DNA of 64,000 bases, taken from Odobenus rosmarus divergens (Eukaryota; Chordata; Mammalia; Carnivora; Odobenidae). The notes under the pieces are model-generated. The model was not told the origin of the DNA, did no database searches, and saw nothing but the letters and a program-made list of their open reading frames with translations. The position numbers were made by a program, and so were the translations under genes. The stretch covers positions 96,174 to 160,173 of the forward strand of contig NW_004452138.1 of the NCBI RefSeq assembly GCF_000321225.1, in the 5' to 3' direction. This document shows positions 10,535 through 21,829 of the stretch, piece by piece. Each line of letters begins with the position of its first letter. The first letter of the stretch is position 1.

Positions 10535-11695
10535 ATATTTGAAATAATGACTCAGTGGAGCTTTTATAACAAATTAGACATAGCTGAGCAGAGAATTAAC
10601 ATGTTAGATTATATATCTGAAGCAGCATTCTTTGAGAGGCAAAGAAACTTTGTAGGGAGAAAATATATGGATCGAGTGAGATCTAATAAATATTTAATCA
10701 GAGAAAGAGAGAGAGAGAGAATAAGAAGGAAAAATATTTGAAGAAATTATGGCTGGGAATTTTCCAGAACTTACAAATGTTAAAACTCCTTAAATTTCAG
10801 AAACCTAATTAATTTCAAACAGGATAAATAAAAAAATCTATACCTAGACACATGATGGTAAAACTGGGGTGAAATTTATATCACAACAAAATTTCAGAGC
10901 ATTAAAGACTGAGACAATAGCAGCCAGAGAATAAAAGATCACCTACAAAGCAATACTAATTAGTCTGTCATCTGACTTCTGAACAGCAACAATGGAAACC
11001 AGAAAATGTGGAATGATATCTTTCATATGCCAAGGGAAAATACTTGTTAGCTCAGAAATGTATAACCAATGAAGCTACATTTCAATAATAAAAGTGAAGT
11101 TATTTTCAAACAAAATTTGAGTTTACTAATATAACCTTATTATGGGAAATTCCAAATTATGAACTTCAAGGAGATAGAAGTTATCTTATATCAAAGGTTT
11201 AAGATGTAATGTGGAATGATAAGTAATAAAAAAGATAGCCAAATGAATAGATATTGATTTGTAAAACAAAAATGTTTTAATGTGGTTAAAATAAAATAAT
11301 GTAAAATGAAAAGACATGGCAACAATATCATATACAAATATGAAGGAGATAATGTATTGATAATAGTAGGACTTGGGTAGATTAAGTATGCATGTTAAAT
11401 ATGATATATAGTAGAGCAAAAAAAAAATCAATCTAAAAATGGATTAAAAAAAAAGAAACAAAAAAATCCAGGTCAAAGACAAAGCACACAGTAATGTTGT
11501 AGTAATAAATTCAGATAATTCATTATTATGGTAAATGTAAATGAACTATACTCTGAAAGACAAAGATTATGAGGATAGCTATATTAACAAACTCAAGATA
11601 AATATGGTTTACAAGAGCCATATCTAAGATATACAGACCTGAAGAAATGAAAGTTAAGGGATGGAAAAAGATAAATTAACAGATACGGAAATGGG
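10535..11695 (+). mobile_element. Old LINE-1, third block
   Basis: Direct continuation of the old L1 interrupted at 6431: 'gagcagagaattaacatg', 'gaagaaattatggctggga', 'aacagcaacaatggaaacca', 'gggatggaaaaagataaat'. Matches the ORF1-region to ORF2-proximal sequence of old mammalian L1, with many frameshifts. A short (GA)n is at 10700-10720. Confidence 0.72.
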
Positions 11696-11806
11696 TCTCT
11701 AATATTCTTGCTTCATTAATGACATTTGACAAAAATCACTTACTTCAAGTTACACTGGGCAATAGATTCAAATGTGCTCTCTATATGTGCATATAGCCAA
11801 CTATTT

Positions 11807-11990
11807 TTTTAAAGATTTTATTCATTTTTTAGAGAGAGACAGCACAAGCAGAGGGAGTGGCAGGCAGAGGGGGAGGGAGAAGCAGGCTCCCCGCTGAGCA
11901 AGGAGCTTGATGCAGGACTCCATCCCAGGACCCTGGGATCATGACCTGAGCTGAAGGCAGACACTTAACAGACTGAGCTACTCAGGCCCC
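11807..11990 (-). mobile_element. Carnivore SINE
   Basis: Minus-strand SINE flanked by the 13-bp duplication tagccaactattt at 11794-11806 and 11991-12003. The head end reads 'ctactcaggcccc', slightly decayed. Confidence 0.95.
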
Positions 11991-12003
11991 TAGCCAACTA
12001 TTT

Positions 12004-12729
12004 CTTAATGTGATTATTGACTCCTTTCCCAATTAGTTGGTATTATCTTCTGTGATATAGTGCTATGGGCTATCTTGGTAAAATACTACCCTTGGTGTGG
12101 CCCTATCCCTATAGAGACCTCAGTTCAAGTGCTTCCTGGGAAAGACTTCTGTTAACATCATTTTGGTGAATGGTCTGCTGCTGGGGTGGAATTCATATTT
12201 TTACAAAGGCATTACTTCAGGGGGTTTAATGTAGTATTTTCATGCAGGCAGTTTAAGGACAGTATTTTAAGAATGGAGCACTTTGGAGATTCTGGAATTA
12301 TCCGGTAGTGGCAGTTGTTTTTTGTTTGTTTGCCATTGTGTGAAACGGTCTATGATTGGGGGATATTTTTTCCATTTTCAGCCCCTGACATCCCTAATCC
12401 AGTTAAGTGGAAGTCACTGTGTTTTTGCTTTGCATAGTTCCTGAGTCAAGTCTACTAACTGCTCATTGCCTCTGTGTATGAGGAAATGGAGTACATTAGG
12501 CTGAGGAATGGTTACTGGGCATTTAGCTAGACTCAATTAGTAGATTGAGGGACTCATTTCTAAACATCTGTCTTATACAGCATGTGATTCAGGTTCATGC
12601 CTCAACAAAATGAGAAATTCTTTGTGCTGCAGACCTTGCAGGTTTGTTATGAATAGGTGAAAAAAATGTAAATGTTAATTTTATAAATGTTAAGTTTCTA
12701 CTGACACTTTGCTGCTTCTGTTTAGATTA
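12004..12729. other. Unique sequence, nothing recognised
   Basis: No reading frame of note and no repeat family recognised with confidence. Confidence 0.4.
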
Positions 12730-13110
12730 TCATGTCTCATGTCCTATTAGAGTTCTAAATGATTTCTCCAATTCTCCTTCCTTTGATTAATTTCACACAA
12801 TTAATTTCACACACCATGTTAATTTCCTATAGCAAAGTTCTGAATATGTCACCTTTGCTCAGAAACCTTCCACTGTTGCTTGGTGCTTAAAGAAAATAGT
12901 CAAAGGACTTCTTTCAACCTAAAGACCCTTTGTTAACTGATTAGTCATTCTTTCCAGAAATTTTTTTACCACTCTTCCTCTTTTTCACTCTTAATTCTCT
13001 CTGTCAAAGTTAATATTTGTATACATTCTATGTGTCCTACTTATTTGCCATTCCTCATGTGCCTTCTGTCTTAGAGTACCCTTACTTCATTTCCATAACA
13101 ATCATTTTTG
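12730..13110 (+). repeat. L2-like fragment
   Basis: Weak LINE-2 similarity: 'gctcagaaaccttccactgt', then CT-rich 'ttaccactcttcctcttttt' and 'cattcctcatgtgccttctg', in the order expected for L2. Confidence 0.5.
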
Positions 13111-13298
13111 GTTCTTAGTAAATACTGGCAAAATAATCCTCAGGTATTATTATGTATAAGTAGAGAGTAACTGAATATTATAGTTAAAATCATCATGGTC
13201 AGAGTGGGCAAAAACTAGCTAAGCAGTCTCCTTAGAGAATTCCCCATTAACCTGTTTGGTCATTCCTAGATGTGTAGGATACTGCCTAAGAGTCTAGC

Positions 13299-13362
13299 TA
13301 TGTGTGTTTGTGTTTATGTTTGTATGTGAGTGTGTGTGTCTGTGTGTGAGAGAGAGGAGAGA
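13299..13362 (+). repeat. Imperfect (TG)n/(GA)n microsatellite
   Basis: 'tgtgtgtttgtgtttatgtt' leads into tgtgagtgtgtgtgtctg and then gagagagaggagag. Produces open frames on both strands with no coding meaning. Confidence 0.85.
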
Positions 13363-13945
13363 AATAGCTTGTGCACATATGTGTGCACTTGTGGACATTT
13401 CACCAAGACTGAGCATCTTTCCTCTATTGTGTCTGATTTTAATGGATGATACAAAAGATAAGTCAGGATGTTTGTATTTTTCCTCCAGTCAATCAAGGGG
13501 TTTCACCTAAACCTCTAGAAAGGAAGGTAAAATAAACTCTTGTTTGTACCTTTTTATATGTATACAGGAGATTTGTTGACTACTATAGACAGGGTGGAAA
13601 AGTTCAACATCATAGAATCTAAAGACCTATGTGGACCTGGCCAGTCTGGCCAAGTCCAGAGAAAGTATCCTTTGAAGTAGGTACATTTTGGTAAGTGATC
13701 TCCTATTGATCAGATCTCTTTTGTCTACTCTCTTTTTATTGTTGATTTAATCCTAGTAAAAAGAAACACAAACCAATGAGAAATACTGGTCAACACATTG
13801 TGAGATTTTAGAAGGTCTGGGTGATATAGGCGATCCATTGATGATGTGGACTAGGGTGATTTCCATATTTTTTTCCCATAGATTCTTAGATGTGGTCTCT
13901 TAAAAAATGCCTTATAGACCATGTGAGAGGCAAGGAGGAGCCTGT

Positions 13946-14312
13946 TAAGGACTGAACTGTAACCCTCCAAAATTCATATGTCAAACTCTAACTACAATGT
14001 AACTGTATTTGGCGATAGGCCAATAAGGAGGTAATTAAGGCTAAATAAGGTCACAAAGGTGGGCCCTAAATCACTAGGACTGATGTCCTTATAGAAAGAA
14101 GAAGAGATACCAGGAGTGTACAGGCACAGAGGAGGTCCATGTGAGGATGCTGTGAGAATGTAATCATCTGGAAGTGAAGGAGACAATTCTCACCACAAAC
14201 TAACCCTGCTGGCACTCTGATCTTGGATCAAGAATTGGGAGAAAATAAATTTCTCTTATTTAAGCCACCCAGTCTATGATATTCTACTATGGCAGGCCTA
14301 GCAGATTAATGC
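13946..14312 (+). mobile_element. MaLR LTR (MLT1-type)
   Basis: ERVL-MaLR solo LTR: 'ggactgaactgtaaccctcc', 'gtccttatagaaagaag', 'gccacccagtctatgatatt', ending near 'cagattaatgcag'. Plus orientation. No internal region adjoins it. Confidence 0.8.
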
Positions 14313-14406
14313 AGAGGCCAAGTAAAAAAATTTGGTTTCTGAATTCCCATTTAAACTAGATTTACTTTGCTCCTGCTTTTTATATATTGGAGTTTTATGT
14401 AAGAAT

Positions 14407-14416
14407 TCTTTCTTTT

Positions 14417-14492
<76 letters not shown>

Positions 14493-14512
14493 TTCCTTCC
14501 TTCCTTCCTTTC
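14407..14512 (+). repeat. (TTTC)n-(TC)n-(TTCC)n microsatellite
   Basis: About 14 TTTC units (14409-14464), then a TC run to about 14489, then TTCC units to about 14511. It abuts the tail of the minus-strand SINE at 14513, so it most likely grew from that SINE's A-rich tail. Confidence 0.95.
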
Positions 14513-14700
14513 TTTTTTAAGATTTTATTTATTTATTTGAGAGACAGAGAGAGCATGAGCAGGGGAGAGAGGCAGAGGGAGAGGGAGAAGCAGGCTCTCT
14601 GCTGAACAGGGAGTTGGATGCGGGGCTCCATCCCAGGACCCTGGGATCATGACCTGAGCTGAAGGCAGACACTCAACTGACTAAGCCACCCAGGCACCCC
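14513..14700 (-). mobile_element. Carnivore SINE
   Basis: Minus-strand SINE from 'ttttttaagattttatttat' to the head 'gccacccaggcacccc'. Its right flank has the TCTTTC text of its left microsatellite. Confidence 0.94.
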
Positions 14701-14718
14701 TCTTTCTTTCTTTTTTTA

Positions 14719-14946
14719 TTTATTTTTTATTTTTATTTATTTATTTAATTAATTTATTTATTTTTAAAGATTTTATTTATTAGAGAGAGACACAGCGGGA
14801 GAGGGAACACAAGTAGGGGAAGTGGGAGAAGGAGAAGCAGGCTTCCCGCGGAGCTGGGAGCCCAATGTGGGGCTGGATCCCAGGATGCGGGGGTCATGAC
14901 CTGAGCCGAAGGCAGACGCTTAATGACTGAGCCACCCAGGTGCACC
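14719..14946 (-). mobile_element. Carnivore SINE with long (TTTA) tail
   Basis: Body at 14763-14946 and an AT-rich tail at 14719-14762. Identical 14-bp flanks, tctttcttttttta, occur at 14705-14718 and 14947-14960, so the AT tract belongs to this insertion. It landed just beside the head of the preceding SINE. Confidence 0.93.
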
Positions 14947-15088
14947 TCTTTCTTTTTTTAAATAAATGTTTTGCTGTTAAAAATTTAGGCAGGTAAGTAT
15001 ATTATGTACCAATTTATTCATGTATTTGTAATGGAAGCATTTCTTCTTAGTCCCATATTGTGTCTCTAATCACAATGCTTCCACTGGT

Positions 15089-15302
15089 GGGGCACCTGGG
15101 TGGCTCAGTTGGTTAAGCAACTGCCTTCAGCTCAGGTCATGATTCCAGGGTCCTGAGATCAAGCCCCCCATCAGACTTTCTGCTCAGCGGGGAGCCTGCT
15201 TCTCCCTCTTCCTCTGCCCTTCTTCCAGCTTGTGCTCTCTCTCTCTCACTCACTGTCTCTCAAATAAATAAAATCTAAAAAAAAAAAAAAGAAAAAAAAA
15301 AG
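15089..15302 (+). mobile_element. Carnivore SINE
   Basis: Plus-strand SINE, head 'ggggcacctgggtggctcag', CT-rich middle and an A-rich tail. The 14-bp flanks aatgcttccactgg (15074-15087) and aatgcttccattgg (15303-15316) differ at one base. Confidence 0.95.
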
Positions 15303-15425
15303 AATGCTTCCATTGGGTTTCTTCTCTTGTCTTTCTGGACACACGGATGGCCACATCATTGGAATATGAGTTACTCTGATGACAGAAAGAAGATATCACT
15401 CATCTTTATGATTTCATCTTGCCCT

Positions 15426-15782
15426 ATGCTATGGACTGAATGTATGTGTCCCTTCGAAATTCATATGTTGAAATCTTAACTTCCAAAGAGATGGAGGTGG
15501 GAATGTTGGGAAGTAATTGGATTTAGATTAGGTCATGATGGTGAAATCCTCATGATGCTATTAGTGTCCTTATAAGAAAAGATCAGCAAGCTAGTGCCCT
15601 GTCTGCCATGCAAAACCATAGCAAGAAGACTGAAAGCTAGGAACGGGCTCTCACCAGGAACTGAATCAGTTGGCACTTTTGAGTTGGACTTCTAGACTTC
15701 AGAACTGTGAGCAATAAATTTCTGTTATTTAAGCCACATAGTCTGTGGTATTCTGTTATAGCAGCTTGAGCTGACCAAGACA
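15426..15782 (+). mobile_element. MaLR LTR (MLT1-type)
   Basis: Solo LTR: 'atggactgaatgtatgtgtc', 'ttagtgtccttataagaaa', 'gccacatagtctgtggtatt', ending 'tgagctgaccaagaca'. Plus orientation. Confidence 0.85.
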
Positions 15783-16173
15783 CTCTGACTATCCCACTCC
15801 ATTCTGTAATTACATACAGATATGTACTTAGTAGTATTAAATATGTAAGTAAATTTCATACCAGCCCATTCAAAAATGGCCTCTTGAGCCTCCTTGACAA
15901 TATATAAACCTATGCTAGAAATCCTTTAGTAACAGAAAGCATACTAGAGTGCAGGTTTTAAAAAATCCTTAAGGATTTCTATGAAGAGTTTGCATTTTCA
16001 TAAGTAGTTTTAACTATTTTTATCTCCATACAAATTCCTGTGTCCTCGTCTATTGCTTAGATTATTCTCTATTTAGAGATTTTACAAAGGGAGTATTTAC
16101 TTGGTACTGGCATGAGTGATAAATTAGAATTAACTAGCTATTACTGGACACTATTCCTACTCATTTCCCAGTA

Positions 16174-16828
16174 AAGGCATACCTCATTTTATTATGCTTC
16201 ACAGATACTGTGTTTTTTTTACAAGTTGAAGGTTTGTGGCAACCTTGCCTAGAGCAAGTCTGTCGGCATTGTTTTTCCAACAGCATTTGCTCACTTCATG
16301 TCTCTGTGTCATGTTTGAATGATTCTTGAAATATTTCAAACTTTTTCATTACTATTATATTTGTTGTGGTGATCTGTAATTGGTACGTATGACTCATGGA
16401 AGCTCAGAAGATGGTTAGCATTTTTTTAGCAATCATATATATATTTAAAGATTTTATTTATTTACTTGAGAGAGAGAGAGAGAGAGAGATAGCTAGACAG
16501 ATCACAAGCGGGGAGGAGAGGGAGAAGCAGGGTCCCCCCTGAGCAGGGAGCCCGATGTGGGATTCAATCCCAGGACCCTGGGATCAGGACCCGAGCTGAA
16601 GGCAGGTGCTTAACCGACTGAGCCACCCAGGCACCCATAGCAATAATATATTTTTAAATTATGGTATATACATTATTTTTAAAGACAATACTAATGCACA
16701 CTTGATGGACTACTGTATAGTGTAAACATAACTTTCATATGAGCTGGGAGATTCCTTTGACTTTTTTGAGATATTTCCTTTATTGCAGTGTCTGGAAGGG
16801 AACCTGCGTTATCACTGACGTATGCCTA
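16174..16828 (+). mobile_element. Tc1/mariner-type (Tigger-like) DNA transposon, non-autonomous
   Basis: Terminal inverted repeats pair aaggcatacctc (16174-16185) with the complement of 'gacgtatgccta' near 16817-16828, and TA dinucleotides lie outside both ends (16172-16173, 16829-16830). The interior is AT-rich without a transposase frame. It is split by a SINE at 16446-16637. Assignment to the Tigger group is from memory of the ends; the subfamily is not named. Confidence 0.75.
16446..16637 (-). mobile_element. Carnivore SINE inside the DNA transposon
   Basis: Minus-strand SINE with a (GA)n block at 16469-16488. Flanks are imperfect copies: tagcaatcatatat from 16427 and tagcaataatatat from 16638. 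Confidence 0.93.
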
Positions 16829-16849
16829 TATTATAAAAACTACTTGAAG

Positions 16850-16965
16850 GGAGGCTTCATTTTGTACATTTCAGTTGATCTTTGCACTATCTTGTGAGGT
16901 TGGCTATGGTATTTTCATTTTTCATATGAGGGAACTAGGACACAAGGAGTTAAAAGTAACTAAAA
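16850..16965 (-). repeat. MIR fragment
   Basis: Reverse-strand MIR text: 'cattttcatttttcatatga' then 'gggaactaggacacaagg', corresponding to the usual 'acagatgaggaaactgaggc' block. Confidence 0.6.
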
Positions 16966-17239
16966 TTATAATGATAATAAGAAAGTCATTTAAGTTTTGA
17001 ATTATACATTTTATTCCATATCATTTCCTTTGCTTTTTATGTGTTTAACCTATGTAAAAAATAAAAGCCAGAGAAAGTTATGTTTATAGGATGAATAGTC
17101 AGATAGGAATCCGTATGGTCAATTATAATCAGGTCCAGATGGTTAGTGCTCTGAGCTACTAGAGACCCCATTTGATGCCCCAGTTACCTACCATCATCAC
17201 GATTAGGATGGGCATCAGCCGACACTTAATAAAGGAGAC

Positions 17240-17505
17240 AGCAGAAGTTAGTGGAAAGAACATGGGCTTCGAAATCTGTCCCAGAACCAGCTTTCAGCTC
17301 TGCCACTTACTAGCTGTGAGATGTGGAACAATGAAGAGTTAACCCCTCTGAATCCTCATCTCCAGGTGTGTAAAATGTGAATAATAGTATAAAATCTACC
17401 TTAGAAGGAATAAATGAGATAGCAAATGGACAAGCACTTATGATTGTCCTTGACACAGAGCAGGCACATTGTAGGCCTTCAATAAAGGTTTGTTGAATCT
17501 GAATG
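17240..17505 (+). repeat. MIR
   Basis: Nearly complete MIR: 'gtggaaagaacatgggcttc', 'ctctgccacttactagctgt', 'aggccttcaataaaggtttg'. Plus orientation. Confidence 0.85.
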
Positions 17506-17859
17506 AACACAAATTAGTGTAAAATTCAATCTTTCCCTCATCAGGGTTTACAAACCAGTTGGTGAAATACCAAAGAATAGCAGCATAAAGGCAGCAAAGA
17601 CTAAGTGCCAAGTGCACAAAACCGTGGCCTGACAGTGGGGAAGGGGATTCTTGAGGGCTAGGACAGGTAGGAGAACTGAGTTCTCTGAGAATCAAGCTTC
17701 TGAAGAAAGGCAGCTCCTATTTAGACAGACAGGGAGGAAGGAGCATGCATGAGGCAGGAAGGGAGAAATGACAATGAGAGAAATGTGTATGGTTGTCTAT
17801 GGGAAAAAGAATTGACCACGATGGGTAGAGCGAAGATACTGCAAGGTGGTTTGTGTATT

Positions 17860-18060
17860 GTGCTTTACAGGGTACAAAATCTTTTGCTCATTTGAGCTTT
17901 TCTTCAGCTGTAAGAGGAGAGGATGAATTTCACTATCTCCCTTTAAAGAACAGATGAAGATGAAACAGAAACTCTGAGAAGCAAAGTGACTTGGCTACAG
18001 TAACACCTTCACTGTGTAGTAGCGTGGGGTCTAAACTTCAATCTGCTGTCTCCCAGAACT
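17860..18060 (-). repeat. MIR/MIR3-like fragment
   Basis: Reverse MIR block: 'acagatgaagatgaaacaga', 'gcaaagtgacttggctacag'. Diverged. Confidence 0.6.
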
Positions 18061-18659
18061 TAGAAAAGTGACAGGGAGAGGAATAAGACTAAAGAAGCTA
18101 CAGAAAAATTTATGACTTTGAATGACAACATTAGGGGTTTGGGATTTTTTTTTCTGCAGACATAGTAAACCACAAAAGCTTATGACCAAGTACATGTGCA
18201 AAGTAATATTTTTGAAAATTAGTCTGCCAGGAGGAGTAGGGGTGGATGTCTATTCCTCAGACAAGACCGTGTTCTTCTAGAATCTATCCCTTCTAAGACC
18301 ATTGTCCAAATGAATTTTAGGCCAAAGAGGGCTCTATTCTTTATGCCATCTTGGAGAAAACCCTCTTAATCAGGCAAATGGAGCTATTAGCACACTGGCA
18401 GCCTTTTCTTTTCTGCATTTTAAATTGTTAATTTAATTTATTTCTGGATAAAATATCTATGTAAATCAAGCCAGTTTGCAATTCTGACAGCCTCATGAAA
18501 AAAATATTGGGGGGGGGAGATCATATGCATGACTAAGCTATATTTTAATTTAAGCAAGTGTTCTGATTAAAACATAAAGGGAATGAAAATGGCATGATGG
18601 CAACATCATAACTCACTGAATCAGGGTCAGGTTCATCTCCCCAGATAGCACCAGTGCAA

Positions 18660-18990
18660 TACAATGAGGCATTGGGTTTGGTAGAAAGACTGAAGTTTTA
18701 GAACAGGTCAGATCTGGGTTCAGATCTTAAATGTAAGCTCCACGAGGTCAGGAGTATTTTGCCGCCTGTTTTATCCATAGCCCCTAGGACAGTATCTGAC
18801 TCAGAGTAGGTACCGTATAAATCTTTGCCAAAATTAAATGAAATGAGAACTCAGCCTGACCACTTACCATTTGGAAAATATTGGATAAGTGCCTTCACCA
18901 TACTGTACCTCTGTTTCTCATCTGTAAAAGAGAAATAATAATATTTACCTTATAAAATTATTGTAAGGGTTAATAACTATGAAAGTAAGC
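18660..18990 (+). repeat. MIR interrupted by an L2 3' end
   Basis: MIR text at about 18665-18730 ('gatctgggttcagatctta') stops. An L2-type 3' end occupies about 18733-18840 ('gtaagctccacgaggtcagg', 'gtatctgactcagagtaggt'). MIR resumes at 18845-18990 ('cctctgtttctcatctgta'). Confidence 0.65.
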
Positions 18991-19369
18991 AAGATAGGGA
19001 CTTGTGAAATGGGATGGTTTAGATAACTACTTTTGAACCCTGGTCATAACCTGGGGTTTCTTTTTCATGTGTTTCCCAGCATGCTTTGCTGGGCTGAGGC
19101 ATTGTCCTAAACAGCCCTAACTGAGCCAGGCTTTATTTAGGTTTATATCTTTCTCATGGATTAGCAGAGTATTTTTACTAATAGGTGCTCAGTTGTTGAA
19201 ATTAAATTTTCTAGTAAACGGTAAACTTTAAACCAAATTATTCTGACCTAGCAACTTGTTCATTTAGAAAGATGACAGATGCCCACATAATGGACACTTT
19301 TTTTAAATTAAAATTATTCTATGACCTCTCCCACCAAGAGATACTGTATTCTTTTACCTCATCTTTTTA

Positions 19370-19540
19370 ATTCCTACAACAGAGTCCCTTCTAAAGTATT
19401 CTCATTTAGAAGATGAGGAAATAGACTTGCACAAATCAAGTAACAAGCTCACAGTCACACATTAAATAAACAGCAGAGCTGACATTTGAACCAGGACTTT
19501 TGGGTTCAAAGCCACTGTACTTTATAGAAGTATTCCATAT
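19370..19540 (-). repeat. MIR
   Basis: Reverse MIR: 'agaagatgaggaaatagac', 'cagcagagctgacatttgaa', 'ccaggacttttgggttcaaa'. Confidence 0.75.
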
Positions 19541-19859
19541 ACATTTGTTGATTGAATTAATGGGCAAAGGCCAATCATGCCCAGCTTTAACGTTCCTTCA
19601 GTCACAGAATGTTCTTTTAGTCCCTGCCATGAAGATATTAAAAACAAGGACACTGGCTTTGGTTCAGTTGCTAAAAGCATGTGTAGTCCTGGAACTGTTA
19701 GGTTTTTGCTAGACTATTCATAAGTATATGTCAGTCTTACAAGAGCAAGGGCATCCTTTCGATTTATTATGTACTCTCCCTTACACCCAAAGAAAGAGAA
19801 ATGAAATAAAATGAAAAGGCCAAGGTAAAGAGGCTATGAATTCAATGTTCGTAACGGTG

Positions 19860-19985
19860 GTAGCAAACATTTATTATGTACCAGTTATGTAACAGGCCTT
19901 GTGCTATGTGCTCTACATACATTATTTCACAAAGGCCCTCTGTGGGCATATTGTTGTCCATGAGTTGTAAAATAAGAAACTGCTC
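19860..19985 (-). repeat. MIR-like fragment
   Basis: 'aacatttattatgtaccagt', 'ggccttgtgctatgtgctct', 'acattatttcacaaaggccc' match the 3' part of MIR read on the reverse strand. Confidence 0.65.
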
Positions 19986-20080
19986 AGAATTCTCCACTGG
20001 GTTCTTGTCTCACTTAAGATAGTGCCAAATATTCTTACCATGTCTCACAAAGCCCTCCATGACCAATCTGATAATCATAA
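19986..20080 (+). repeat. L2 fragment
   Basis: 'caaagccctccatgaccaat' preceded by 'ttctccactgggttcttgtc' follows the L2 order. Confidence 0.55.
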
Positions 20081-21474
20081 ATTGAGCGTAGGAAACACAA
20101 TATGATGAGTTAGATTAACACCTGTAATGTTTACACCACTGCAGGTATTGGGTGTCAGTGGAACTGCACAGGAATATTATGGTTTCTGTATTTCTGCCCA
20201 ATGTGTGGAAACCTACTTCCGTTCAGGCTCCAGCCAGGGGAGGGAACAAGCAGGAGCAAACCTTTACATCTTGGTGGTGATGTTTGAGAAAATTTGAACA
20301 GAAAGAGGTAGAGCATTGCCTTCCCATGGCACAGAGTATGGGGAGAAAATGGGGGCTGGTGGCGCCAGCAGCCAGGGAACAAAAACCGAGTTGCAGTCAC
20401 TGTTTGGGACATAAATGAGGGCACAGGCTTCCTTAAAGGTACTTTGATTAAAAAACAAAACAAAATAAAGTCTTCAGTTAAAATAGAGAGCCAATGGTTA
20501 TTGAGAGGAAGGCCTTCCCATGGGTGCAAGAGACAAGAAAGAGGCCTTGTCACTGTGAAAGGCTGGCATCCTTGAGGAGATCAGTTTCACCGTCAAGAGG
20601 ATCCATTTCGCTAATTTGGGAGTGGTGTTCCTGGTGAAGCTTGATTTGAGTCTGGTTTACTCCTATCTTTTTTGATGGCCGTGGAGAAGAGGCTACGAGG
20701 GATGGAAAAGTGGGGCATCTTGAGTCTCCTCATAAACGTGTGCTTACCTGACCCTCCACTTGGATAAATGAGAATGGCAGACTTATGGGCCATGTTTTGC
20801 GAAGCCTCCTCCATGCAGTGACCAAGGACTGTGCCAGGTGGTCATCAGTTCTGTGTGTGGCCTTACCAGCGGCTCTCTGCCCCTATCCTTCACCCACTCC
20901 TGACAGGTAGAAAGCAAATTTGCATAACAAACTGTTTAAACATTTAATTTTGATCCACCTTCAAGGCACTCTTTGTCCTCAGCAGTTCTAATGGTTAGTG
21001 ACCCCTTCAAAATCAACATCATTTGTCAAATCAAATTAGGCTTGTTACTAACTGCAAGGCAGTGACATTCATCTTTTTGATGCTTTCAAACCAATCTGAG
21101 GTAAATTTCTCTTATGGAATTGGGTTTGGTATGCTGAATGAGTCACTTCCTCAATGAGGCAATTGTCAGAAAAATAGGAGACTTAGCTTGAAGGTAAATA
21201 TTGTTGGGTCACTTGAAATGTATGCAGATTTGACATTTCCCTTCTGATTAGCATGTCTACACATTAAAGTTTTTTTGTATGTCATATTGGATAGTTCAGA
21301 TGCCAGGGTAATGTCAGTGAGCACTTGATAGAAACTTTATTTTGCTCCTGATTAAGACAATGGGAGGATTAAGGGAGAAACTTGAGGTGGGAACCTTATT
21401 TGGGGTGAAACGTGGAATGAAAAAGGAATATTCAGAATTAAAATACAATGCCGGGAAGGGAAGTAACATTATCT
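20081..21474. other. Unique stretch, possible regulatory segment
   Basis: No transposon recognised over about 1.4 kb. A 132-residue frame on the minus strand (20155-20553) has no recognisable domain and is probably chance. The part at 20880-21260 has a perfect octamer ATTTGCAT at 20918-20925 and an AP-1 site TGAGTCA at 21139-21145. Any enhancer role is inference. Confidence 0.3.
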
Positions 21475-21650
21475 AATGTGTGCCAGTGTCCAGTATATGT
21501 GTGTGTGTGTGTGTGTGTGTACCAATTTAATCCTTTTAGGGATTATGATCCCCTTTGAATGAATGAGATGAAGCCTGATGTCAAACAGAATAGCAGAGCT
21601 GGAATTTCAAATTCACTGTTTGATCCCAAAGACCATGCTTCTCTCACTAT
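21475..21650 (-). repeat. MIR with internal (TG)n
   Basis: Reverse MIR: 'atagcagagctggaatttca', 'gatcccaaagaccatgcttc'. A (TG)n tract of about 12 units lies at 21497-21520. Confidence 0.65.
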
Positions 21651-21829
21651 AGTGGGATACCTCCTTAAACTGTGAAATATTCTACCTAGCCCTGATAGGA
21701 AACATTAAATGAAAGTATTAAGCAGTCCCTATGCATCCTGGATTTATCCTTAGTTTGCAGATATAAAATCAGAAACTCAGAGCCTTTCCTGGTCCAACCT
21801 GTTCCTTTTATCAAAAATAAAATAAAATA

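Noticed and set aside
13304..13510. Cysteine- and valine-rich frame
   Set aside because: Produced by the TG microsatellite.
14332..14605. Serine/phenylalanine-rich frames
   Set aside because: Translations of the TTTC/TC microsatellite and adjoining SINE.
20155..20553. 132-codon minus-strand frame
   Set aside because: No domain, signal peptide or splice context; a second open frame (20264-20458) overlaps, typical of chance openness.
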